64,000 bases of DNA. It comes from Promerops cafer (Eukaryota > Chordata > Aves > Passeriformes > Nectariniidae). Position 1 is the first letter of the stretch; every line of letters begins with the position of its first letter. The DNA lies in NCBI GenBank assembly GCA_013398275.1, contig VZSE01000755.1, positions 360,271 to 424,270 of the forward strand, written 5' to 3'. Positions 24,182-37,894 of this stretch are shown one piece after another. The notes under the pieces were generated by a model. That model saw nothing but the letters and a program-made list of their open reading frames with translations, did not search any database and was not told where the DNA came from. Both the position numbers and the translations under genes were made by a program.

Positions 24182-26390
24182 CTAGGGGGAAGAAGCTCTG
24201 CTTTAGGGAAAAGTATAAGAAAATCACACAGTAGCTTCATACATTCAATAAACCCATTTGCTGAGTAATAATAGCTCAACAAATTGCATCAGAGACACCA
24301 AACAGGGAGGCTTTTTAGATCTTATTAGAAAAGGGCAGTTTTCTACCCAAGTAACAACTGCTCAACTATTTCTACTTACGCTTTTGTTAATGCTTATGTA
24401 TGCCATAAAATCATTGAACTTGGGAAAGCTGGGATATTTTTACAAAAAGACAGACACATATCTGAAACAGCAATTAACATATCCAGCCATGCTGGTGCAG
24501 GTGTAAGAGGCATCAAGAGCTCCTGAGCCCATTTTGCTTGGACTGATGCTGCTGTGTAAAAGATTCCTGGTTTTCTACCTTTTAAATACATCTGGATTAA
24601 AATCCTATCAGTCTCATGCACAGCCCTATTGAAAAAAAAAAAAGACAAACACCAGCACAGGAGCAAACGTTTTTTTTTAGACCTCTTCAATCATGTGCAG
24701 GCCAAGAAAAATGGCATCCTCCCACACTGCAGAAAGTTTTTAGACAAGTAAAACTTTCCTTCGAAGATCTTATTTCAATTCTGCTGCTTTTCCTGCAGGC
24801 TGCTGTGCCCTGCAGTGCTGGAAAGCCTCTGGCAATGTGTTTTGTTGTGGGGTCTGATAAACATCAGCCGCCCGAGCAGCGATTCTGGGCAGGTTTGTGG
24901 CTCAAAGGCTGCCAAGAGTTCCAAGAGGCTGTCCTGGGTTACTGACCTAGGCCAGGCTTTGGACAAATCACCACTGAACAGCCCTGCCAACTCCATCTAA
25001 GCCACAGCCCTCCTGGAATATTATCCTGCACGAGGCAGGTGATTGGACTTTGCATTAATTCCGGCCATCTTCAAGACCAGTCTCATTTCTCAAGAGACAA
25101 GAGAAGTAACACTTGAAAGCCAGTATTTTCTTACAAACTCCATCCCTACACAGCATTTCCCTGCACAGGTCACCTGTGCTGGCACCTGGACACACAGAAT
25201 CATGCATGTGGTTTGCACTTCAGACAAGCAAGGCCATGCTGAGATCCCTGGAAATACTTTAAAAACTCGTGCAGCCACACTGAGAAAATCCAGTACTTTA
25301 AATCTGATTTGTTGTTTATTAATCACCTCCCCACTCATCCTTGCAGCACGCACTACATGGGAACACATCTTTGTTCCAGTGTGAAACCACAGCTGGTGCT
25401 GAATGCATAAAAAGCTCAATAACCAGAGCACCACACTGGGAGGTACCACTGAGTCCCAAACTCTAGTGACACAGAGGTGCTTAAGTGAACCAAACACTCT
25501 CGTGAAAATACACGGAGAACCAACAAACTGAAGACCTTCATTCTGAATGTGAGAATAGGGCAGCCTGGGGTTGAATTTATTTCCCTTCTCCAGGCAAGTT
25601 GCACACATGCTGCCTAAATAATTGCTCACAGAAGCTGCATATTTAATTATTTAATACTGTGACTAAAGGCCAAGATGTTATATAAGCAAACCAAGCAACC
25701 CAGTGTCAACTTAGAAACATGTTTATGGATTGCTGCCTTTGCCACACACCAACACTTCTCACAGTCCATGCATAAATCTCAGTAAATATATGTCTGTCCC
25801 ATATAAAATATATATTATTTATATATATTAGTGCCATATTCCCTATATAATGCATTAGGCTCTTTCAACCCAAATTACTCATGCATTCATTCAAAGGCTG
25901 CTGTGCACTGGGGATTCACAAAACACCCATTTCCCCATCCAACACACTCTTGTTTGGGTGCAAAGGGAGCTCTCTATCAGCAGAAGGACTTTAAATTGCA
26001 AACTGTTGCCACTGTTGGGCTCCAGAGTTTCCAAGATTTCAGGCAAGTTATAAATGTCTCAGGAAAAACCTGTGCTTGTTACAACAGAAATGTCAGCCTG
26101 GCGTATGTTCTTCTTGACCCTGATGTCACACAACAAACATTTCTAGCTCTGGACTGGCTCTCAAATGAAAATGATGGTCTGCTTCGTTAGCAGACAGCCC
26201 CAGCCAGTTGCCTCTCCAGCACGGCTTTGATGTCTCCGGCTTTGTTTCTACAAAGTGGAGTGAAGTTTTAATTTCCACTCTGCAAGACACCCAGGCTCCC
26301 CTCCATGTGCTGTCTGAAGCCAGCACAGCATCCCAAAACAGCCACTTCCATCCCTCCTTAATCCCTCCAAACTGCCTTTCCCCTCCTTAC
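24182..26390 (-). other. SGCD: SGCD intron 5 (complete, 2,209 bp)
   Basis: This short intron between exons 5 and 6 has donor GTAAGG and acceptor CCCCTAG. It holds a small A/T-rich patch near 25.79-25.85 kb with alternating TATATA, and chance open frames only (the longest, 25090-25629 on minus, has no recognisable residues and overlaps no exon). I see no repeat family or regulatory element that can be named. Confidence 0.9.
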
Positions 26391-26478
26391 CTGTTACAAG
26401 GCGAGTGAGGACTTTTGTCTTCTCGTTGAGGATGTTCACCGTCACGTTTCTGGCGGACTGGAAGTACAGTGGGTTGCC
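26391..26478 (-). CDS. SGCD: SGCD exon 5: segment with conserved N-glycosylation sequon
   Basis: The 88-bp exon encodes 29 codons plus one base: GNPLYFQSARNVTVNILN, followed by EKTKVLTRLVT and the first base of a Gly codon. It starts in phase 0, directly continuing exon 4 (SRP then GNP), and ends in phase 1. The acceptor is TTGTTCCAG with a weaker, G-interrupted pyrimidine tract; the donor is ACAG followed by GTAAGG. The tripeptide NVT is an N-glycosylation sequon that corresponds to the known glycosylated Asn near position 108 in mammalian delta-sarcoglycan. Differences from human, from memory, are P for A, Q for K, EK for DQ, R for Q and V for I. These are conservative and show no sign of decay. 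The paralogues SGCG and SGCZ have an NARN-type sequence where this exon has NILN, which supports SGCD. Confidence 0.96.
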
Positions 26479-29400
26479 CTGGAACAAGACCACGAGACCA
26501 AGGGTGTGAGATGGGGATGGCTGCCTGGGTGAGACATCTGGAGCTGTGCCCAGCACTGACCCCAAGGCTGGGGTGCATCTACCCTGTAGTAACTCCTCCT
26601 GTCCAGGATAAGCCCAGAGTGGACACCACAGCTCTGTCTGGCCCAGGCAGTGCCTTGCTTTAGGGATGCTTGCCTCTCTTGCTGCTATAAGCCAACCAAC
26701 CTGTTATTTTAAAATGTGCAGGTGATATGGGACCTGACCTAAGCTTCCCAAAGGTGTTTTGGGAGGGTGCTTGACTGTAGCAGTGCATTTCAGAGGCCAA
26801 TCTGCAAAGTTACAGCTTCTGATGACTCCAGTGGGTGACAGTGTGTGCCCACCACGTGAGCGAGCCATGCCCAAGGGCTGGGGAGGAGAAAATGGGATTA
26901 ACATGTGGAGAGTGCCTTAGATCTCAAAGCACTTGGGAACCACCTGGCACGATTCACCAGCACACTGTGGGCTGGGATGCCAGCTTGTGACCAGACCCGT
27001 CCCACCGGGTCTGCAGAACACAAGACACGAACTATTCCCCACTTTCCACTTGACCACAGAGAGTTCTTCCAATTTCTCATTCTAATGCTTTAAACACACC
27101 TCTGAGAGAAGAGCCAGAGCAGCTGGCAGCACACAGGAGCCACACAGCGACCTGGCAAACTCCATCTCAGGTATTTCTCCTGCAGAGCGAAGGCAAAGCA
27201 AACCCACAGCTCCAACCATCTGGCTCCTCCTGTGTGCAAACACAGCCCAGGCACCGGGGAGCTCGTGTTTTCCACAGGCAGCCCTAGCCTGCACAGCTGG
27301 CTTCTCAGGGACTGTTAGCCACCCACAGCACCAGCACGGGGTGGCCCCAAATCAACTCAGCCAAAACTCTAACGTGCGAGGTGGAAATTCACCGCCAGCA
27401 TCTTTTTGTAATGCCTACAGCACACAGCTGATCAAAGCCATCAATTGACTGAGACACGGGATAGGCAGAGGAGATAAAGTAGCAAGAAAATCAGCAAGAA
27501 GTTGAAAATTTTTATGCCCAATGTCTTTTTCCAGCATTTCAAAATTTTTCCATTAGGAATGAATAATCAGGATGGGGACAGAGAATCGTGTGGGTCAGGC
27601 ATGTTCTCCTTGCCTCCTGAATTTGTAATGAACACAGTATTTTCACAGATGCCATTTTTTCTGGATGATGGCAGAAGGACTAAGTTGTCTGAATATAAAA
27701 TATAACAGGAACACACAAATGATTCCTGGGACTCCTGTGGTGGACTGGGCCTTCAAGGAACACTCTAGTGATGAACAAACAATTCCCAGTGGTGTTTTCA
27801 GAAAATAAACCTCAAAAAACTAAAATAAAACCAGCCTCACATGTGACCAAATATTCATAGTAATTACATTTGTTGCCTTCAGTGGTTTTGCAGCATGTTC
27901 CCATGGAATCAGCCCTTCAGCAATAAAGGGGGAAAAGGGGTTTATTTGATCAATTATAACTAGAACATTTTGACTACACCATGACTATTTACAAGTAAAT
28001 AAAAATAATAATAAAAAAAAGAATTCCACTTAATCATTTCCAGATCTTGGACACATTTCAGAAGCTCTTGGTGCCTCTGTCCCCTCCTACACTAAATAAT
28101 GAGAAATCAGCTTTCTATACTTCTGCAATGTGTCTGACAGCTTAAGTAATATTGTATATGAAACTGAATTATGATTAATAATTTATAAGTAAGGATCAGT
28201 GGTAATGATTTGTAATGATTCTCCTCTAGTTTTTATTTGTGATCATCTGGAACTTCTAGAAATTAATGCTGATTATTACTATTTTATGGTTAACAGCTCA
28301 GAAAGAAAAGATGGCTTCACTTGGATCCCCCCTGCTCAGGGACCTGATTTGAACACTCCCAGGAACAGCAGTTTACTGCTGCATATCCATTTCCCACTTA
28401 GAGATAAAGGATATTTTTAAAGGCAGACAGCTACAATCTGCATAATGTATAGTCTCGGGTGAGGCTGTAACTACTATAAACACACCATAGGAAGCACAGA
28501 AAAGTTTGTTGTTTTTTTTTTGACTTATACTGTTTGAATTTTGCTTATTGAGTTTTCAAGCAGCTGGAGTGTTTTGAAAAAGCCAGGAACTCTAGTCCAC
28601 ATTCAGGCAGGAAAAATAGTTCAATTCCCATGGCTTTGAAAAATCTGTTGCTGCTCTTTGTAATACAAGATTGCACTACAGAGGTACTGCAAGATAAGCC
28701 AATGTAAAAAGTCTCAGAAAGAGTTGCTCTGAAGAAGACCTACAAGACAAGGAAAGAGCTGGTATCCATTTAGAAAAGACTTAAAATACATAATCAGGCC
28801 TGGAAATGTTTACTCCAGCACAGTCATCTCATTCACTCATTCAGAACTCAAATTCACGCAGCCTTCAAAAAACTAAATTTCCCTAATGGAGGAGTTATGT
28901 TTTTATTGGTCTGCAGGGAAAGAACATTGGAAGCACTTAATGCAATGCCTGCTCTCATTTCCATAATTCTTTTTCCATTAAGGAATGAAAAAGAACTGAA
29001 GAAATTACTCCCTTTTGCTGAAAATTCGGCAGATTTTCTATCCATCATCTTCTGTTTACAAAGGAAATAACATTGACATCTTTTAAACACTGAACATTAA
29101 AGAATCTTTCCTCTGTTGCAAGCTTGGTGATGATGCCAGCTTTTTTCAATCACACAGAACAAAATAATGAAAGCTTTAAAAGCCAGTTAGGATTTACAAC
29201 TGAAAAGACAAAGCCTTCCCCTTCTCTTACACTTTCATGTTACCATGACACAAAATTAAGTATTCTGATGCATATGAGCAGGTGGAAATCTAGATCAATA
29301 TGGCATCAGCACCACAATAATATAGTTATGTAGTGAAGCAATATTTTCATAAACTGTCATAGCACTTGATGGAGCTGGAGTTAGAATATCAGCATGCAAT

Positions 29401-31421
29401 AAACATGCAAATCTTTTAAAGACTCTTTGGGCTGGTCATGTCCTTTCAGCTCACCATGAACCTACTCTTCATCTCTGCAGGAAATCCTGGAGAGTAAATA
29501 CATCATTCTGCCTCTTACTCCACCTCCTCATTAGCAGAGCTAGTGCCTTAAAAATAATTCAAATGTTTGCAGACACACAATAGCATTTGCCACAGCTACT
29601 CAATATATTAAAACATTGGACACATGCTGCAAAAGAAAGAATATGGAAAGTGCAGAAATATGTCAAAACTGCATAGCTTGGTTCCTAACCAAGCAGAGGT
29701 ATCCAGTAAAATATAGAAAACTTCACAAAAGGTATCAACTGACTGTTTGCTAGGTTAAACACATGGCAAAACAAGCCAGAACAGCTCACTAGCTGTCTTT
29801 CTTTGGCTCACTTTTGAAGAGATGCTAAAAACTCCCAGATCAGAGCCTGAAACAGAAAAAGCCCTTTGACTGACAACCTCAGTTTGCAGCTGAAGCAATC
29901 CCAACCAGTGCTGTCTTCAGGGAAATCCAGTACTTTAACAGATGTCCTTAGACTGTTATATAGAATTATTAAAAATATTTGGAATCCTTTTAAATTTTTA
30001 CAGGCAGTTTAAAAACAATGATTCACAGTCAGCATGCTTGTAGTTCAGATGGTCAAAAGGAATAGCTTTGATTTGATCCTATGAATTCACAGACTTCACA
30101 CAGAAAGTGCCAAGTGAAGCTTGCAGAAATAATGGAAACAGTGAATTTCCTGCAGGCTTGACAAAGTAAGGGTAAAAATAAAATCTTAAGAATAATCTAA
30201 GCTGGCAAGGAGCAGTCTATGGAGAAGTCACTCAGAGAACCCTTTTCCTGCTCAACTCCACCTCTCACTGACATTACAAACTCTGCTCTTTTGTCAGCTG
30301 GACTGTCAGAGGGCAAAAGCTTGTTTTCTGTAAAGCAAGCAGCCAGCAAAAGCTCTCCTGCTCCTGGCCTACAGCCACATTCAGCCCTCGCCTGCCTGCA
30401 CCCCTGGGTGCTGTTCTAAGGAGCTGCTGATGGAGGGGAAGTTTTGTGTGGGTAATAAATACATTCCTTTCTTCCAATCCAGCCAGTCCTACTACACCAG
30501 CAGCTAAATGTGATAATAACAGCAGTGACACTTTCCTGCACTGCGTTTTCCACTGGTAGGGACAACTCAGAGCTGCACTTCAGTTTTTTCTGCTTTGGAG
30601 CAGCAAGAATTCATCGCCCAATAACGGAGAGACAAAGCAATCATTTTAGGGCACCTGAAATGTTCTTCATTAAGAATGTCAAGTCTCTAATGAAAAGCCA
30701 CAAAGGCATCACACCTCTGTAGTTTCAATTCGTGTGGCCAGGCCCCGAGCACTGTTGAGGACCTCATACAGCATGCAGCTCATTGGTGCAGGTGTCAGGC
30801 AGGAAAGCTGACTCCTGAGCTATTATTCTGTCACTTTTGGTCAGTTGACTCAGACATGTTTGAATTCGTCTTCCTGACCCAGTTCTGCACATTCCCATAC
30901 CCCTTGCTCCTCTTCCAAAGGGCAGCACCAGGAATACCTCACTGTGTGACGCTCAACGCGGAGTTTCCAAACCACAAACGTCTCCAGAACACTCTGTGGG
31001 CACAGTCAAAAAAACCAGGACCTGTCCCCAGGCGTGCACTTCCTCCCCCCACTCCTGCCTTGGGAACAGAAACTCCTTTGGAGAGTGTCTGATGCTGGAG
31101 AAGTTCAGAGTTGCCCCCCTAAAATGGTGAGTTAGGAGGAAATTGAGTAAAACCCCGTCAGAACTGATGAGAGATGCTGCAGGGATCAGGCAACTGGCAC
31201 CACCATGAGTCTCAGCAAAGCTCACAGAACATTGCACAGACACCATCCACCTCCTGAAGAGCAAACTGGAAGCACTGGACAGCATCTACCTTTGGCTGTG
31301 AAGAAAAAAACTGGGGAGTATCTAAAGAACCCCACCCCTAAGATCCTGCTTGGAACAGCAGCCTGGCCTTCATCTACACCAGCAGAAAATCTAGACTTCA
31401 TGCTAAATTTGCAAGCCAAGC

Positions 31422-31483
31422 ATTTTCTATTTCTTTCTTTCTATTTCTATTTCTTTCTATTATTTTCTTTCTATTTCTATCTA
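31422..31483. repeat. TTTCT/TTTCTA pyrimidine-rich low-complexity tract
   Basis: About 60 bp of irregular TTTCTA and TTTCT units, almost purely pyrimidine on plus with scattered A. This is an imperfect microsatellite within intron 4. Confidence 0.9.
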
Positions 31484-34400
31484 CGACTCTTCCTCCTTTT
31501 TCTGGTGCAGATCCCCACTGCAAGAACAGGATTTTGCCCAGAAGCTTCCTGGCACAAAAATTTAAGGCATGTAGCTAAATCCTTAGGTGATAGATTGAAA
31601 ATAGCCCTTAATATGATTCAAACATACTTTTTGTTGTTTAATCACTGAGTCTCTTTTCATCTTGATTTTGTCCTTCAAACAGCTGAACATCATGTTCATG
31701 TTACTAAATCCATTTCTTAGCAAACCTTCTGATTTGACAGTGTAAGCTTTTCATAGCAGAATGAAAGCAAACTGTGAATAGAATTGGTAACAGATTAAAA
31801 CAAACGCTTTAAAATGCCCCAGTATGTGCTAGATGTGTGTCTGAAGATGGTGGCTTTTAGCAAGCAGGCAGTAGGTTCAGTGGAGATGTAACAAAATGTA
31901 GTTTGCATCCTCTTCTTCCAGGAAACAAACTTTCCCACAAGTGGAATGTGCCCAGATCATGTGAGCTGGCTCAGTGGCAGAGCTGACACAGCCCTGACCT
32001 GCAATGGGCACTCAAAACCAGAAATGAAGCATCATGAGCTTAGTGTGCTCTGTTACAACTTCTGACATTTTATCAAACGTTCAAATGCTTAAATAAAAAA
32101 AAAATTCAAGTTCTGTTTTCTATGCAAACAAGGTTCAGTCACCTTCACAGAATGATGTTTCACACTACCATGAAGCTCAGAAAATACTGTGGTCCCACCC
32201 AATGTGACATATTTTAATGGCACAGATAGTGCAGGCCTGAGTTTTATGTCCAATGCCACAAACTCCTCTCTTTTATGGCACTTCTTGAAGTTAATTTTAA
32301 AAACAACAGAAACAAAAGTTAAATTTCTTTCTGCTCCATTAAAGCAATTATCTTTGACTCTTCTTTTTGAAGTGCAAAGAAGGCAGGTCTGTGATGTGAG
32401 ATCTAAATGACTGGGTTCTGCTTCTGGAAGGCTACCCAAGAGGGTTTGTATCCTTCAAAGTGATTTATTTCTGGCAATCTAGGGGTTTCTCTCTTTAGAA
32501 GAATACCTGTAATAATCTCATGAACAGAGTGTTTTGAGAGAGTGGCTGCTTCTTCAAGATGCCTCATCAGCTACTTCACAGCTGAGACTCTTCTGAAAAT
32601 TAAATTACACCATGTCTGCTGGCATTAAAAAACAACACTGAAAAATTCAAGGCATTCCATCTGCCTTGACTTCATTGCTGTTCCTCTTTCTTTTTTACTT
32701 CATTGACTTAAAATATAAGGAAAACCACAGATGACATGATGAAACCAACAAACATACACACGAAAATGAAATGCAACTGTGCATGTTGGAGCTCTATTCA
32801 GTATCCACAGGGGTGGGAAATCTGGGTTTGTAGCACCTGATCTGCTTTCCAAACATCATGTGTTTGTAACATCTGAAGGCTGCTGCACATTCACAAAACT
32901 TTCTCTGTAGGTAAGGCTGAAGTGATCATTACTGGTTTTGGAAAAAAGTCTGATGCACTGGAGCCAGCTCAGCTCCAGGAGTCCTCTGGTAAGGCAGGCT
33001 CAGCCAGCTGAAATGAAGAGAGCAGCACAACTTGTAAAATGCCCAAGTAACTCTGAAAATGCTTCAAGCTCTTCACTGCACTGAGAGTTCACCCAAAGGT
33101 GACACACCAGAGTCAATCAAACGTGTGCTGATGATTAACTTGGCATCCCTGGGGAGCTGCTCTCCCCTGTACAAACAAAGCCAGGCTCAAGCCACGCCAA
33201 TGCTCTAAAACAGGTCAACAGCAGACGTGGGTTCTCAGCACACTGCTCAGCCCTTCCAGCATAAAATCAACCAAGTGTTCTCTAAATATTTCAATTTATT
33301 TGAATTCCTCTGCAGAAAAGCCAGGCTGCAGCTGCTTCTCAGCAGCAGCTCGCTCCAATCTGATCCTTGTCTACAAGGAGGTGTTGGAGCAGCAGGGCTG
33401 TGGATTTGTGCTAAGTTATATCCTATTTTCTGCCTTGGGCTGTCCTCGTTATGATCAGAGTCCAGTGGTGACAGATCTCCTGCTGAAGTAAACACACTGT
33501 AGGTAGGCACAGGAGAGAGGGAGAGCAAAGAAGAGAGCTCTGCTGAGGCTTAAAAATATTCTAAATCATCCAACTCTACAGCTACTCCACTGCTTGTAAC
33601 TTTTACTCCAGTCAAGCGTGCAGACCTCTGTTCATGTGTTTTCATTTTTATGGCCTTTCTGGTGTCCCTAGTGCCTGCCTTAAACATCTTTTAAAACTGC
33701 CAGTAAATCATACTTCACTATCTATAAAAGACATTAGAAGACAATATCAAAATTATACAGAACTACTAATTTCTGAGTTACTTTCCCTTACCACCAGCAC
33801 TACTTGGACCATACTACAACCAGAAACAATTAAGATCTCAGTCAGTGAGGTGAATACATGTTTAAGAGCACATATTGTTAACCCTAAGAAAAGCACAGCA
33901 GTAATTTCCAGAAGTCAGATTCAGCAGAGACACTCGGGCTCTGCAATGCTCACACGTCCTTTTAGGCATTCTGTTACTGCACTGCGTAAAGCCAAGTTAT
34001 ATATCCAGATATTTTTCTCCAGGAAGCCTAATAACGTGGGTACCTCTGAACACTGCTTTGAAATTACAGCTTCCCCTTGCTGCATGTCATGGATCGCTCA
34101 CTTCTTGTATTAGATTATAAATGGCCATGCCAACTTACGGGTGCGTGTACAGCACATACAACACAGGCAAGCTCCTAGCAGAGGCCCCTGGTGTGACTGA
34201 AATTCAGCTGCTGCTAATAAAAAGAAGGGAAAACATTTCCATCTGTCTGGATTGGGGAAAAAGGATTTGTGATTCATCTGCATCCATATGCTGGTATGTA
34301 GACAATACTTATGGACACACAGACATATGCGAGGTAGCCAGCAACAGGAACCAAATCAATCACAGATCACAGCATGTGATTTGCCTAATTATGAGTAACA

Positions 34401-37400
34401 CCTCACATTTTTTATCTGTGCAAAAAGCACTCTGTGAGTGAGCAGATGGTGCTGCTAGGGGATGGCACCAGCCTTGACAGTTGCAGATGCAGAGCATTTA
34501 CACAGCGCGCCGAAAAACTGACACAACACAAGCTGCTTCCTGGGAAAAAGACTCAAATTGAACAAGTGTCACCAAACAAAATACATGTATTTATTGATGT
34601 TCTGAGCTTATCTGATCCAGCCCCTCTCTCCCAATCTAATATATATGTGCAGGCCAGGGAGTGATGCTATCTAGACAGCTTTGAAGTCTCTCAGAACTGC
34701 CACGTGAGCTGCCTAGCACAGAGCAGTGGAGGTGCAGACCAACCTGAGTCTAGTTACAACCTGCAAACCATTTAAATCCACACAAGCAGAATCAATAGGA
34801 AGAAGCCCTGCAGAGAAAGCAATTACACTGCAACAGCAACTATATTACAGCACGGTGAGGGCTGGGAGGCAGGATGCAGGCAGCCATCCTCACTTCTGTG
34901 ATTACCCACTGGAGTTCTCTCCCATGCATCTGGCCTGTGAAATGACAAGGTGCAGCCCAGACATGTTCCTGCAATCAAAGTGTTTCAGTTTCTGGGCTCC
35001 TGTCACAATTAAAAAGCTCTTCTTCATGAGCCCCATCCTTCAGGTTTGCTGTGCTCCATAGGTAAATGCAGGATTGTGCTTCAGGAAAGATCTTTGAAGG
35101 GCACAGTGAACTCTCCTTTTCAACAGCTTCACGGGAGTAATAATCTCATTTCCTGGATCTGCAGTTATTTATTCATTGTAGACTGTCCACTTGCCGCTGC
35201 ACAAGACACAGAGAAAGATCATCTGACCATTCCTGGTAGAAAATTCAGCTTTTCTATTCCAATTCTTTCATTTGTGGTTTTTCTGCATTTTTTTTTTCCT
35301 GAGCTGCTATAAACACCTACTCTGGTGTGACAGGTTGGAAGCAGCTATAAAATGATTGATGAAAACCATATCTAGGCCTTTTTGTGGAAATATTTATTGT
35401 AGAAATATGCTCAGTTAACCCTGTAGGGGAAGGGCAGAAAAGGAAGACTGGGCCTATGACTGTACCTCACCAAAGTGATTTATCTGCCTTAGTTATGATA
35501 CAGGGTTATGGGGTCACAGAAACATCAGCACAAACTGGTTTTGGGTTGCTGAAATCCAGCCACTTTGTTTCCTCTGCTGAAATGATCAACAGATGGTTTT
35601 AAGAAGGATGCTCTGGGGGTCTGCACAACCAGAGTCTTCCTCCCAAGGATAAACAGAGGGGCCAAGCTCTGAGCTGCAGAGCTGGAACAGGTCAAGTGTG
35701 AGTTAATGTCAGACAGGAGCTATCTCAGAGAGGAAGAACTGCAAACCTCCACTGCCTTGGAGAGGCCCAAAGTCCAACAGCTGAGGCGAGAGGGCACCTG
35801 GACAGGTAAAATGATAAAATGACAGATGCAGTTAAGCGTGGGACGTGGAACTGGGCTGATCTGGAGGGAAGATCCTAAATCATGCTGGACATTGCCACGC
35901 TGCACACATGTACCCACAGAGAGAGCACGGCAGCCAAGGTGTGATCAGCAGCACAACTGCAGGAGCAGGGTGTTTGTGTTGGGATTTGGATGTATCTTGT
36001 GGCTGCCAGTCCAGAGACGCTGCTGAGTATCTGCTCTGGGGTGAAGAGAGAGCTCAGGGTGCTGCTGTGGTACAGGGCCTGTGAGCAAAAATACATCCCC
36101 AGCCAGCTCCACTGGGGAGCTGGGGAGTGGCATTTCGAGAGATGTCAGGCTGGCAGGAAAAGCAGCAGATGCTCTTTCCATGCCTGGAAGAAGACAGGCA
36201 AGTTGTTTGGGGAAATGGTGAGTAATGGCAAAAGCAGCCAAAAAGAATGGGATGTGTGAAGGTAAAACAGAGCCCAGGGAGGGATATCAGAGCCAAGGAC
36301 CCCAATTACTCTTTGGGCAATCAGCAGGGTGGCTCAGCCTGACTGTTGTCTCCCATTTTGAAAAGGTATTTTTCTGCTGGTGTTTTTATTCCTGAAGTTC
36401 TTCCCAAACTCTGGAGGAACAGAAATGATCAGTGAAGGCACCCAACCAGTGGCTCCTACCAGCAAAGGGCACGGGAAGGGTCCTGCCTGTGTGTTCCTGT
36501 TTCTTCTGCTTCACCTAAGCTACACCTCCCAGAGTGCTGCATAACAGATAATGTTGCAGAGAGAAACAAAAAGCCTCCTGCTCTCCCAACTTTGTACCAA
36601 CATCAAGGCTCATCACTTATAAATAACAGTTGGGATCTTCAGAAAACAAAGAGCAAAAGTCAGTTTGCAGGAGGAGCTGGGGTTTTCAAAAGGTGGCAGA
36701 ATACAGATAAAATATTTTGGCTTGAAGCAACAGCAGACATGTAATCAAAAGTGCTTCTCAAGCCAGCAGCTGTGACAACATGCATGCCACTGCCCTTTGT
36801 GGCCTTTTCTTCATTTAAAGAGTGAGGGATATTCTGCAAAAATCTGGAGGATACAGGCTCTGAACACCCAGTGAGGGAAAGCAGCAGAGGAAACCTGTTG
36901 AGGCTCATCCCATCAACTCACTGCCTTCCAACCATGGACACCAAGGCCCTAAATCAGCTGAGCAGGTACTCCTGACCTCTTACAGCAGTTAGTGTGTGTT
37001 TGGATTATGGATTATTTGGCCATTCACTGGGTGGCTTCACCTGCGTGTAGGACACAACAGTGACTCTGCCTAAAGGGAAACACCAGCTGCTCTGAGGTCA
37101 TGAAAAGATGTGCCCACTCCTAACCTGCAAAATATACCTAGAAAAAATGGCATTTTAAGAAAAATAACAAATTGTTCACACTTTTACTGATCAACCTAAT
37201 CAAAAGAAAGACAACAGCTTTTGGCTTGAAAACTGAAATCCTTTCTGGAGAGTGATGCCTGATCTGTCAGATAAGAGACCTCTCTTTTCCCCTCAATCAA
37301 CCCACTGCCTTTAGTTTATTTGTTTTTCTTTTTTTAAATATTGATGTCTTACAAAGCTTCTCGTTGGAAAAAACACATCTGACTCTTCAGCTGTGCTGCC

Positions 37401-37874
37401 TTGGGCTGCAGTCCTGTCAGATCACATCCAAGAAGGCTCAGTTTGCACTGGCACATCAAAAAGACTTCCCAGGCTCTGTGAAGAGCAACATGGATGATTC
37501 AGTGAACAGAAAAGCTTCTCCCCAAATCAGTAACCACTGGTGCCACAGCTTTTGCAGCTGCTGCTGGTTTCTGAGCAGAGAATCAGGACTCAGATTTTCA
37601 CCACTTCTCTTCACTGGATGCCCCATCACAAATCAGCCCCTTGTCTAAATAAAGAGAGAACCACTGGAATCACATACTGTTTTGCTCAAGGAGAAGAAGG
37701 AACAATAAGCAGAGTATCGAGCTGCAGCTGGAAAGAAAGAGAAAATAAAAAGCCTAGGTCATAAAAGCAATTTCAAGTGTCTAGTTTTAGATTACTAATC
37801 AAGAATCCAACAAAGTAACCTGCACCGACTAAGACATAGTGAAAATCTTGGCATTTCCTCAACATTTTCATGAA

Positions 37875-37894
37875 CAGTGATTTACAAATCACTG
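37875..37894. repeat. 20-bp near-palindrome (9-bp arms, 2-base centre)
   Basis: The sequence CAGTGATTTACAAATCACTG has perfect 9-bp arms around the centre AC. It could be a dyad binding site or a chance palindrome. Confidence 0.9.

Noticed and set aside
25090..25629. Minus-strand open frame of 179 codons in intron 5
   Set aside because: It lies between SGCD exons 5 and 6 with no sarcoglycan residues, and competing frames on the opposite strand are equally open. No family pattern is visible.
33634..34441. Two consecutive plus-strand open frames (159 and 106 codons) in intron 4
   Set aside because: Residue composition looks random, there is no conserved motif, and no repeat or promoter sequence is nearby. 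Probably chance.
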